From positions 35,721,756-35,785,755 of the forward strand of contig NC_069135.1 of the NCBI RefSeq assembly GCF_026914265.1: DNA of 64,000 nucleotides. The letters run 5' to 3'. This document shows, one piece after another, positions 1 through 10,421 of the stretch. Position numbers and translations under genes: made by a program. Each line of letters begins with the position of its first letter. Position 1 is the first letter of the stretch. This DNA is from Mya arenaria (Eukaryota; Mollusca; Bivalvia; Myida; Myidae). The notes under the pieces were generated by a model. That model searched no databases, was not told where the DNA came from, and was given only the letters and a program-made list of their open reading frames with translations.

Positions 1-77
1 ATAACGTCACGAGACTAAAACTCAAGATGGCATATTTTAGTTTTGTTGTAACTAGAAATGTGTCCATACGACACGGA

Positions 78-838
78 TGCCCCCACTTCGATTTTTTGTC
101 ACAGAAAATAAGCCATAATGATTATTCAGGATAATCTGCACATATAGGATAAGTTGAGTTGAGTTGGGTTTTACGGCATCGCAAGACTGTATAGGTTATA
201 TGGCGCCATTCAGGCAGGAAAAAACTTGTTGGATCCACATCTCATTTACATCGAGATGATATTTTTTAAGTATTGTTGGGAAATAAAGGGCCCTAACTCC
301 TAAATGATTAAAGCGATTTCCATGGCTATCGAACTTGATCAAGATATTATGGTCACAATCATGTATGTAAAGTTTGGTGAGGATTGGACACATACTTTTC
401 AAGAATTAGATTGGAAACATATATTTTTGAAGTATTTTTGGCAAAAAAGGGCCGTAACTCCTAAATGACTAAAGCGATTTCCATGACTATCGAACTTGAT
501 CAAGATATTATGGTCACAAACATGTGTTTAAAGTTTGGTGAGGATTGGACAAACAGTTTTCAAGAATTAGATCGGAAACAATCTTCGGGACGTATTTTTC
601 AAGTCTTTTTTTGCAAATAAAGGGCCGTAACTCCTAAATGACAAAAGCGATTTCCATGGCTAAGGCACTTGATCAAGATATTATGGTCACAAACATGTGT
701 TTAAAGTTTGGTGAGGATTGGACAAACGGTTTTCAAGAATTAGATCGGAAACAATCTTCGGGACGTACGTACGTACAGACAGACAGACGTACGTACGGAC
801 AAGGGCAACCCTATATGCCGCCACTTTGTGGGGGCATA
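78..838 (+). repeat. Interspersed repeat with a triplicated ~170-bp module and inverted ends
   Basis: Three successive copies of a module (about 285-425, 450-595, 625-770) share GGGCCGTAACTCCTAAATGA, TTGATCAAGATATTATGGTC and AAGTTTGGTGAGGATTGG. The last is followed by a GTAC/AGAC-rich stretch and GTGGGGGCAT at 828-837. That end is the inverse of ATGCCCCCAC at 79-88, so the whole looks like one inverted-end element with internal tandem growth. Similar modules are common in bivalve genomes (from memory). Confidence 0.6.
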
Positions 839-1739
839 AAAAGCTCTCACAGGAGAATATAAGTATCTATCATGTGTCTCCGGTACGGATCGAAAAATCT
901 GACCCGAGGGCACGTGCGTAAGCCGGTAACGAGGCTTGCCAAGTTACCGGCCACGCAGCTTGCCCGAGGGTCGGAATTTTCGATCTGGACTGGAAACACA
1001 TGATTGATATTTTTTCTTGCATATCTAAATTTATCAATTTGTGGAAAAAATGACGTTGAAAACGAACTTTTGTACAATTACACCAAAAAGCGTGTGCGGC
1101 GTTGTTTACTGACATCATAGAGCGCAGTAGTTTTGAAAAACTAAAAATAGCGTTTTTTACAATTATGTGTTTTCAATTTTAATTAAAAGTCTTGCAAACA
1201 TAAATATTTGATTGCGCTTTATTGAAATGACATAATATATTTTTCATAAACCATACAATAAATGAAACAAGAGCCGTCGTAAGACAGTGCGCTCGACTTT
1301 GCCGCTTTGACTTAGAAGTGAATACAATAACAATGTAATATTACCAAGTTTGGTCTATTTATGTCAAACCTAACTAAAATTATTCAATACATAAGGTGAC
1401 TTTAATGCTGCCCTCCCACCACCCGAAAAATGACGCAAGTCATTAAATAACTTGATTTCAAATTATGAAAATGTGGTAAAGAATATACAAATATGCCTTT
1501 CAAAAGAAATTAAAATAAAATTTAAAAAAAATAATAATAAAAAAAATTCAATGGCCAAATAGAATAGCCCTCCTTGTTTTCCTTTGGTAAAAAACTGGTT
1601 AAGAATGTAAAAATGTGCCTGTCAAAAGAAATTTAAAAAAAAAAATATTCAATGGACATAATTTGCATTTAGGGTTAAAATGGAGTTATGTTTCTTGTTG
1701 TAAGATGGTCGTAAATAATTTTGAATTTTATTAAGTGCA

Positions 1740-2805
1740 TTAAATGAAAGGTATAGAAGTTTTTTTTATTAAAATCCCAACTTGCCCTTAACTTTTACTT
1801 GTCTAAAACTTTAACCTAAGTCAATCAGGGGCCATAACTTGTATTAAGGATATGGAGTTATGTAACCTCATTGGGTGATGGTCCTGAACAATTGTGTGAA
1901 GTATTAAGTCAATTGAATGAAGGGTATAGAAGTTATTAATAAATATCCCAACCTGCCCTAAAACTTTAACCTGAGTTTCATAGTCAATCAGGGGCCATAA
2001 TCTGTGTAAAGAATAATATGGAGTTATCTAACCTCATTATGTGATGGCTCTGAACAACTGTGTGAAGTATTAAGTCAATTGAATGAATGGTATTGGAGTT
2101 TTAAGTGAAAATCCCAACCTACCCTAAAACTTTAACCTATGTCAATCAGGGGCCATAACTTGTATTAAGGATAATATGGAGTAATGTAACCTCATTGTGT
2201 GATGGTCCTGAACAACTGTGTGAAGTATTAAATCAATTGAACAAAGGGTAAAGAAGTTATTTATAAATATCCCAACCTGCCCTAAAACTTTAACCTGAGT
2301 TTCATAGTCATTCAGGGGCCATAGTCTGTGTAAAGAATAATATGGAGTTTTCTAACCTCATCACGTGATGACCCTGAACAACTGTGTGAAGTATTTACTC
2401 AATTGAATGAAAGGTATTGGAGTTTTAAGTGAAAATCCCAACTTGACCTAAAACTTTAACCTGCCCTAAAACTTTAACCTAAGACAATCAGGGGCCATAA
2501 CTTGTATTAAGGATAATATGGAGTTATGTAACCTCATTGTGTGATGGTCCTGAACAACTGTGTGAAGTATTAAGTTAATTAAACAAAGGGTATAGAAGTT
2601 ATTTATAAATATCCCAACCTGCCCTAAAACTTTAACCTGAGTTTCATAGTCAATCGGGGGGCCATAATCTGTGTAAAGAATAATAAGGAGTTATCTAACC
2701 TCATCATGTGATGGCCCTGAACAACTGTGTGAAGTATTAACTCAATTGAATGAAAGGTACTGGACTTATAAGTGAAAATCCCAACTTGCCCTAAAACTTT
2801 AACCG
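1740..2805 (+). repeat. Satellite-like tandem array, six ~165-bp monomers of two alternating types
   Basis: The core CAATCAGGGGCCATAA recurs near 1821, 1984, 2137, 2308, 2484 and 2651. Monomers alternate between a type with CTTGTATTAAGGATA and a type with TCTGTGTAAAGAATAATA, so the real unit is a dimer of about 330 bp. Each also carries a conserved segment with GTGTGAAGTATTAA. Confidence 0.8.
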
Positions 2806-3580
2806 GACCCGACGCCGACGCTGGGGCGAGTAGTATAGCCCACCTATTCTTCGAATAGTCGAGCTAATAAAAAGTGGCACATTGTTGCGCATGACTCATC
2901 TTACATGGGGTATGTAAGATGGGTTTTTCCAGCACTGGTCACATGACCGGTAACACACATGCGGTATGCAAGAAATAATGGTAAAAGTTGCTGTTACAGT
3001 AACTATGATCTACAACCACGTACAAATCTTTTATAAAAAAGTCTTATTAAAAATATTCTTTTTTAAAGATTAAAATTCTTATTTCTCGACCCTGCAACTA
3101 TATGCTTTGCAGACTTCACAATGAGCACACAAAAATTATCTAACCCCAAAAAGATAAATAAGTTGAAACCTAAAACATTGTTTGACATATTATACCAAGT
3201 CACAGGGTAAAGGCATTCAGATTTACGGTATAACTGAATTAAGGGCTGCAAAATGAAAGGGAAACAACTAATAGAATGAGTCTTTTTAGACATCAACAGT
3301 ATACCATTATTCAACTGCACAGGATAACAATAAATACAATAAAAGGACAAATGATAATAAAACATGTTATGGTTACTATGGAGAAAGGTATCAGGGTGTT
3401 TGTAATTTAAAATTGTGACAATAAGACAGGGGAAGTTATTGATGTGTAAAGATTGTTCCTTTATAGGAAAATCACTTATTTCAAGCAACATCTTTTTACC
3501 AGTACAAAATGCCATTGACATAATTATCCGTATCTTTTCAATAATAAAAAGGTCGCCTTGGTGAGAAGCGAGTGTGCTAA

Positions 3581-3756
3581 CAGGGCTTTTTCTGCCCATT
3601 TTGGGAAAAAGACCCTAGACATTTTAGGAATTTTTTTTTTTTTTTTTTTTTTTTTTTGATTGGGATTTTTTTCTGAAGATTGGGAAAAATATCTTATATT
3701 TTGCTTTGGGAATGGGTCCGATAGTCGGACCCGTGGGTACTATAGAAAAAGCCCTG
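3581..3756. mobile_element. Short hAT-like MITE (176 bp)
   Basis: It begins CAGGGCTTTTTCT and ends AGAAAAAGCCCTG, a 13-bp perfect inverted repeat starting with the CAGGG typical of hAT ends. Inside is a run of more than 20 T and a GC-rich hairpin (GGGTCCGATAGTCGGACCC). No clear 8-bp target duplication is visible, only TAA on both sides. Confidence 0.7.
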
Positions 3757-4299
3757 TAACCACTGCCTTATCCAGACAACCAACAGGACAAGGTTCTTGG
3801 AATGCTTTACAACCATCCCAGATGATTTAAATCCCTCATACAGCTACATGTATATGGTAAGTGACCAAGCACTCCATAAGCACATTTCTGTTTTAATACC
3901 TTGGGTCACTTAAATGGCAACCAAGCAACTAAATGGGGACATAAAACAGACGTTCGGGAATCAATCACTTTACTAAATGACATATGATATTCCTATCATA
4001 TTTTTGTATATCATATACTAGAACATCAATCATGGGCTATTTCATACAGAAATGGGTCTTTTTAATAACAAGGTAATAACATTTAGATTGATCCCATTAT
4101 TTTTTTACCTAAAGTTTAAATGAAATTATAAAAGTAATGGTACAATTCAATCTTCGAACTGCATTTGCTGATGAAATTAAATCATTTGATATTTTATCAT
4201 TGACACCATTTATTAGATTATTTAATTATCTGTATAAAATATATTCATATAAAAAGGTTTGGCCATTATTAATGTGAGTAATATCAGTCATCAAAATTC

Positions 4300-4452
4300 A
4301 ACTTTTTCATGAACAAGCCAGAATTCATATACTTTTGCTTGGCAATACATTTTTTAACAAGCCCTGCTGTATAAAACCCTTGATTTGAGCAAGCCCAAAG
4401 GCATTTCACCAGAGCAGGGCTTGCAGGCTTGTGCAAGTTTCGACCACTGTAA
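4300..4452 (+). repeat. Dispersed repeat family R1, copy 1
   Basis: This segment contains CAAGCCCTGCTGTATAAAA and ends in GTTTCGACCACTG. Related copies lie at 31410-31563 (same orientation) and 33987-34135 (opposite orientation), with a fragment at 31230-31262, so it is a short interspersed element about 150 bp long. No coding potential. Confidence 0.6.
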
Positions 4453-4472
4453 TATAATCTGAAGGTCATACG

Positions 4473-4848
4473 GGTATAGAATTTGCACTGTTCCAACATC
4501 CTTAGTAAGAGCATATACAAATTAGGAGTCTTAGGACTGCTCATCAAGAAGTTGGCTAATTCCTGGGATGTCTCATCTGGCCTCTAGGGTTCATATATAC
4601 CAAATGTTGCTGATCAGATGTTATGAAAAGCATGAAACACAGGACATGGCATCAATATTGGTATAGAATTTGCACTGTTCCAACATCCTTAGTAAGAGCA
4701 TATACAAATTAGGAGTCTTAGGACTGCTCATCATGAAGTTGGCTAATTCCTGGGATGTCTCATCTGGCCTCTAGGGTTCATATATACCAAATGTTGCTGA
4801 TCAGATGTTATGAAAAGCATGACACACAGGACATGGCATCAATATTGG
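4473..4848 (+). repeat. Recent 188-bp tandem duplication
   Basis: The segment starting GGTATAGAATTTGCACTG at 4473 is repeated head-to-tail at 4661 with only a few differences over about 188 bp (for instance CATCAAGAAG against CATCATGAAG, and GAAACACAGG against GACACACAGG). The low divergence implies a recent duplication or possibly an assembly artefact. Confidence 0.85.
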
Positions 4849-4989
4849 TATCAATAAAAATACCATATCGTTCCGCTGGTAACAGTATCAGATTGGTTCT
4901 TCCTGAACCATATCCAACCCCACTGTTTCATAGTCTTGTTTAAAATCTTAAAACCTTATGCATCTAAACACTAATTTGTTTTTTAATTG

Positions 4990-5150
4990 CAAAAAGAGCA
5001 GGTAGTCAAGGAGCTTAGACTATGTTGTCAGCTTGAAATATAAATTGTTATACACTTAATGTCATTATACATTCATTTGCATTCCAGACTCCAAAGTTGA
5101 CAATGATTTTATTCAGAAAAAATAAGTGGCAAAATCAACTGGTGGTACTG
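4990..5150 (+). repeat. Direct repeat partner of 6779-6935
   Basis: This stretch and 6779-6935 match at roughly 80-85 percent over the first 110 bases (shared cores TGTTGTCA, CTTGAAATA, ACTTAATGTCAT, TTCCA) and more weakly beyond. The second copy sits 50 bp inside the ST7 intron next to its first exon. Confidence 0.55.
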
Positions 5151-6319
5151 GATGTTTCATCACTTTTAAGTTTGTCTACCTTATCTTATAGTACAAAATG
5201 GGTAGTTGTTTCATCAACCTATTTTTACAGTGTGTTAACCTTATCATTATAATAAGCAATAAATGCAACTACTATGTCCAATCATGTATTAGGTGAAAGC
5301 AAACACAAATTTAAAAAGAAAGTAGATTATTTTATTAGTTAGTTTACCTGGTGCAGGGTATTTTGACCAGATGAGTGTGTGAAGTTGTTAATTACTCAAA
5401 ACATTAGTGTTTCTGCATATCATTATTTACCATATCTTAGTAACACATGACTTTGCATAAATTATCAATGTTAATAAATGAAGTTATCTTCAATGGTCTT
5501 TAAAACTATTTAATAAGTATATTGTATACATTACTTACACAAAAAAAAATATTATTTAAGTCAAAATACTTTTATTTACTTATGTGACATATATGATTGT
5601 GCACAACTTTTTCAGATCACATTCAAATTATAAAACTCATAGGACATAGTCAATAAATAATGAATGTGCATGAGTAAGTTTCGGAGTTGATATTTCTATG
5701 TAACATTGTTATATAGCAATAATTTTGTATCATGCGAGGCCAAAGACACAACAGATCCCTTCAGAGAAAACCCCAACCTTGAGGTGGTCTTATACAGGGT
5801 TTCCGCCAGGAATTTCGTAAGGCATGTCGGGAGGGGAGTGTGCGGGAGCGGTATCCTGTTGGAATTCTTATACAGAATGATTTCTTTTTTCATATAAACA
5901 TAGTAAAAAATCAAGTTGACATGACATGTTTTGAATGGTATTATCTTTTCTTCGATCATGCTTCTCAATTACAATTTAATAATTGGTAAACCAAAGGACA
6001 ATTAACAAACGGACTCGGGATCAATAAACAAAATAAAATGACACATAATTTATGTTACCGAAATCAATTAACACTTATTGTTTACTTTGCAATCATGGGT
6101 GATTATAGGGATGAAGGTCGCAATCACGACAGTGGCGTTTTTCACACATTCCCATTTTGATAAAGAATAGAAGGAGTCTGGTTAATAGCACTGTCGATCC
6201 TCACTGACATGCCTTCATGCTGTCGTCGATCCTGAATGGCTGATACAAATGCCTTAATAGTCCCGACACGCCTTCTGGCTGTCAGTCAACCGTTGCAATC
6301 GAAGCAAAACTGTGTATTG

Positions 6320-6690
6320 TCAAAACTGATCCGCTTGCTTTACTGGACGACCCGATAGACAGAACCGCCTACTTCTTCTTCTGTCAGCTTCAATAGTTAA
6401 CGCAGTGACAATGTGCTCGAACAGCAGGTACGGCAGGGACATCACCAAGCCAAGGAACTCAACTTGTCCACTTTCTGGATGTATGTAGTCAGATTTTGCT
6501 GTATAACCATTTACAAGCCAATGTCTCATTAGCTTTACCACATTAACGCCTACACACATGCTGTCATGTGCAGTCAAAAGGGTAAGAGGTGAAGAAACAG
6601 CAGTCTTCCCGAAATGTGCCGAGACAGGCAAATATTTTTACAATTTCAGGAAGACTGAAAAAGCTAATAGGTGTGACGAAATATCTTGGT
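6320..6690 (-). pseudogene. Unassigned coding-like segment, probably decayed
   Basis: The minus strand has a 103-codon open frame (6320-6631) with more balanced base use than the surroundings, including GVNVVKLMRHWLVNG and SLPYLLFEHIVTALTIEAD. It has no ATG at its left end; coding flavour continues upstream past an in-frame stop toward a possible acceptor (CTTTTTCAG near 6664). I do not recognise the family; the first motif has a faint ankyrin-like look. It could be a pseudogene inserted in the ST7 intron, or chance. Confidence 0.3.
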
Positions 6691-6987
6691 AATACACTAT
6701 AAACAACTAGTGTCTCAAACTGGAGAGGCAACTAAACATCCATAATGCATAAAAACCGAGCAGATAGTATTTCTCACGAAAAAGGGCTGTTAGTCAAAGA
6801 AGCTTGGGCTATGTTGTCAACTTGAAATACAAATTGGTATATACTTAATGTCATCATATATTCCTTTCCATTCCAAACACAAGTCAACAATGAAAGTGTC
6901 GTGACAAAGCTATGTGGCAATAGAATTGTGTGTGGGTGGGGAAGGAATGCAAGGAAATTGGGAAGTATTTTGCAAGGAAACGCTTAC

Positions 6988-7138
6988 CGTATGACATGTT
7001 TTCACTTAATTTCAGAGGTCCGCGGAGTATGTAGACTACAAACACAACAAGCATAAACCAAACAGCCCACAGATATGTCCAAGACCATTGAATCCAGCCC
7101 TTGATTTGGCCGCAAAATCTTGACAGGAAACCGGCCAT
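6988..7138 (-). CDS. ST7: ST7 (suppressor of tumorigenicity 7) first coding exon, partial gene
   Basis: The exon runs from ATG at 7138 to a GT donor (GTAAGCG) after 6988 and gives 50 codons plus one base (phase 1). The product begins MAGFLSRF and contains [20 protein letters not shown] and LSENMS. Human ST7, as I remember it, starts MAEAGTGFLEQLK and has WSWTYLWTVWF, VYILRVPLK and INDNLS at the same places, so the match covers almost the whole exon. Residues 21-38 form the first membrane-spanning helix ([17 protein letters not shown]). ST7 is a multi-pass membrane protein with a TPR-like middle; its molecular role is poorly defined. The start codon has a purine at -3 and G at +4. Later exons are not in the window. 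Confidence 0.88.
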
Positions 7139-7550
7139 TACGGCGGTGCGGAATAATTTGATATTGTAAAATTTGCTCACAAATGTAATAGCCGCGGGAA
7201 CATAAAAATATGCAAAACAAGTAGTCACTTTTCATAGCGGTTATTTCCCTTTTTTGAATATTATGGCCAGTGATTATATCGTTACCATATAGATAATATT
7301 TATGTTACATATTCATGTAATACAACTATAAATGGTCATTGTTTTAATAATAACATAAGTGTTGTTTACACGTTAGCTTTGTCAGTCATACGGTAATATA
7401 ACTTCAAATATAATAATAAAATACACGGGTCTATTAACCGTGTAGATCCGTTTAATTAATATATGAACTTAGTAAATTTGTCAATATGTAAACATGAAAA
7501 TTCAAAAACCCGACCAGCAGTTATGAGTTGCAGTATCAGTGAGTCAACAA

Positions 7551-7875
7551 TAAAACTGAACTCTCACAGAGTGACCGTTTTCTTTTTTGTCCTGAAATGA
7601 ACCATTTTTGCGTAAATGTCTGGAAACCAGTGATATAAGACTGCTGACAAAAGATCAGATCGCAGTTTTCATACTTTCGTTCGAAAATTGATATTTTGTG
7701 GTTTTAAGCATAAATAAAAAAAAAAAATGCAGTTTCCCCAAATAGCTGATATCTTTTCTATTGCGAGTAATTTTATATGACAAAATTGAAGGCATTACTA
7801 TCAAAACCAGCTGATTCACTGAAACGAAAATTAAAACAGATGTCAAAACTGCCATCTGTGAGAGTGCAGCTTTAA
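7551..7875. mobile_element. MITE family M1, copy 1
   Basis: Starts with a variant of the family end (AACTCTCACAGAGTGACC) and ends CATCTGTGAGAGTGCAGCTT next to TTAA. Inside, AAGACTGCTGACAAAA and matching inverse segments make the whole element fold back on itself. Three further copies are at 8255-8599, 11957-12315 and 57655-58016. Confidence 0.8.
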
Positions 7876-8254
7876 GCATCCGTTCTATTGTTAATTTATT
7901 TGTAACATCATCAATCAACTCCCTTTAAAAATAATGTGTCGAGGTGTGTTCGGGGGTATTTATCGCTTATGTGACTATTGTTTTCTATAAATCAAAATAG
8001 TCGCAGGTGGACATCGTAAGAATGTAAAGATCAGTGATAGACTGTTATTGGGAGGTGATAAACTTTCCCGTCTCTAAACGAATTAATAGAACTCTTATGT
8101 ACGGACTGATGTAAACAACCATTGAATCTTACAATTTAAATCTCTTAAAAGTGTCGCTTATGGATAGAATGGGTCCAAATGTGTTGAAATTTGATAAATG
8201 CGGCGTGATAAATGCTGATTAAAGTCATCTGCAATGGCCTACTAATGGCTATAG

Positions 8255-8599
8255 TTAAAAGCTGCACTCTCACAGATTGAACGTTTTGACATTTTGTTTT
8301 TGTCTTGAAACGAGCCGAAAAATCATGGAAACCAGTTATATAAGACTGCTGACAAAAATTTAGTTCGCAGATTTTTATCATGATTTAAGTTCAAAAATTA
8401 TGTTTTATGCATTTTCCCTAAACCGTTCATAAAACATTCATTTTCGAACGGAAGTATGAAAAACTACGATCTATTTTTTTGTCAGCCATCTTATATCATT
8501 GGTTTAAATATGTTTACGCAAACATTTGCTCTTTCAAAAACAAAAACAAAAATAATAAAAAGTTGTAAAAATGGTAGATCTGTGAGAGTGCAGCTTTAA
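8255..8599. mobile_element. MITE family M1, copy 2
   Basis: Begins TTAAAAGCTGCACTCTCACA and ends TGTGAGAGTGCAGCTTTAA, giving near-perfect inverted ends flanked by TTAA. A TTAA target would fit a piggyBac-type transposase, but the family assignment is an inference. No transposase is encoded. Confidence 0.85.
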
Positions 8600-8735
8600 A
8601 GACACAACCATTTATTTCAGCCATGGTAGAACCGTCAGGATAGCCTTTCGTATTGCACATGCCGGATAGAAAGGACAAGAACAACGAAGGCATCAATTCA
8701 ACATACAGCCTCTCTATTTTTACTGCACCCATCAT

Positions 8736-8988
8736 CAGTGGCGTAGCTACATATAGGCCTGCATTTTTTTTTGAAAAATGACTAAAAACTATATATTCGA
8801 AGACTTTAAACAACACAAAATCTGGTTTTATTTTAACCAAAGCAAGTTTGTTGTTTATTTAAACTACGCGCAGGGTATATTGCTTGATTTGCAAATATAA
8901 TTGAGCGTGCGTTACGTGCATATAAAACTCCCCAGACTCACATGAAATGATCGGGCCTACAAGTTTTTAGGCATTAGCTACGCCCCAG
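8736..8988. mobile_element. MITE-like element with GGCGTAGCTA ends
   Basis: Left end CAGTGGCGTAGCTACATA and right end TTAGCTACGCCCCAG are imperfect inverses; just inside them AGGCCTGCA and GGGCCTACA also pair up. The motif GGGGCGTAGCTAGGCC recurs at 46396-46411, so this is a dispersed family. Confidence 0.6.
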
Positions 8989-10380
8989 AATCCTTGATCA
9001 ATATATCTACGACCATTGGTTGTCATAGTTGCCATCACTGCGGTCGACGTTCTCAAATTCATATTCATCATCAGTTTCTTCAATGTATTCTCTGTCAACA
9101 TATTCATTTATCATTTAATTGCAAAAAGATATAGTTGGAGACAAGGTTTTTTGGACATGAATACCAGTCCGACGATAATTTTTGTGTCCTCCAATATCTA
9201 ACACAATATAATCACTATATAGATATACACCGCATACAGTATAATATATTATTTTCAATGAAAACTCAAAACTGGGGATTGTTTTTGTATCTGTCCCACA
9301 TTGTACAGCTGTTTCACCTTATAACCCTTTTCATCGCCTTAATACAATCATACGAACGTAGTAATCTACTTATTGGTTATTACATATTCAAAAAGCTGGC
9401 CTCAACAATGGTGAATATCAATTATGTATATAGACGCGTCAGAAAGCCGAGCCAATATTACATAAAGGTCCTGTTTATGATATATTCAAAGCTCTATTCA
9501 TTTTTACGTAATTTAGATAATTTTGAAACATTTCAGGTTGTTATTGTTATTGCGTAAAAGGAACAAAAGCTTTCATGTTTTGTTGTTCCTTAATCTAAAG
9601 ATAATAGTCTGGTAAGAACAATGTATGCCTGAAGATATATCCAAAAAAAATCTAAAAATGGTACATATTGTCCCAGGCCTGGGAATGTAAAGTAAAACAG
9701 AGCGCACCAAGTGTCATTAGTCTAGCTTTTGTTTGTTGATACATTGATACTGGTTGGCATTCATTCCATGATTTATGCATATTGTGAATTATTAAAACAT
9801 TCCCAAACGTCGGGCGTACGTTTTATGCACGGTGGTATAAGAAACGGTGGAACTTTATGGAACAACTTTATTTTGATCACATATAGATGGACACCCAAAC
9901 AAACAAATACATAAGTTCTACCGCTTGCTTTTAAACTTATATCATTCCCTTTTGTGCACTATTTTACTGGCTTTAATTTTAAAAAAGAAGAAACGGCGTA
10001 GAAGAAACATCCACTGCTTGGACAACATACACTTAACGGCGAAGTGAATTATACCCGTGCGCATTACGAAGATTTTCAGAGTATTAAACCCCACTGGGTT
10101 TATCCATCTGAAGGACTTTAGCGCCTAAAAGATATAGTTATCCGACAGACCTGGTCTGGCTACCGTGTGTTGTATTCTGGATATTATTTTTACAGTTGGA
10201 TCGATTTGAAAGTTCGATAAGGCCTCAGAAATCCTGTGCTTAATTTGTACAAACATTGTGCTTAATGTGACATGCATTATAAGTAGGGGATAAAGAGTTT
10301 GTCTCCTTTCTGTTAATTTGTCAATAAACTTCTGGTTAGTTTGGCACTTGTTTAAATTATAACAAGGAAATATCGCAAAC

Positions 10381-10421
10381 ATGACGGACTCCTACTTGGT
10401 ACCAAGACCCAGGACTACAGA
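10381..10421 (+). CDS. Alternative first exon 1a of the 10381-21085 gene
   Basis: ATG at 10381 (A at -3) gives MTDSYLVPRPRTT plus two bases, followed by a strong GTAAGT donor. Phase 2 joins cleanly to exon 2 at 16147, forming GAA (Glu) at the junction. The peptide style (Tyr, Pro, Arg) matches the rest of the protein, which favours it as the main first exon. Confidence 0.65.

Larger units (their letters stand above)
1..6987 (-). other. ST7: ST7 intron 1 (partial, runs off left edge)
   Basis: The stretch downstream, in minus-strand terms, of the ST7 first exon shows no sequence resembling the next ST7 segment of vertebrates, so it is read as part of a long first intron. It holds the repeats listed separately between 78 and 6935. 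The longest open frame, about 178 codons at 3063-3599 on the minus strand, is AT-rich, overlaps a MITE end and resembles nothing I know. Confidence 0.6.
7139..10380. other. Divergent spacer between ST7 and the plus-strand gene
   Basis: About 3.2 kb lies between the ATG of ST7 (minus) and exon 1a of the next gene (plus), so promoters of both should lie here. Apart from three MITE-like elements (7551-8988) I see no exon. 9000-10380 is AT-rich, with open frames of up to 140 codons that show no coding bias. No TATA box or CpG island could be fixed. Confidence 0.5.

Noticed and set aside
3063-3599. 178-codon minus-strand frame
   Set aside because: AT-rich, no recognisable motif, overlaps the hAT-like MITE end, no splice partners.
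9135-9557. 140-codon plus-strand frame
   Set aside because: Composition (Ile, Tyr, Leu, Asn) is what AT-rich random DNA gives; no family resemblance.
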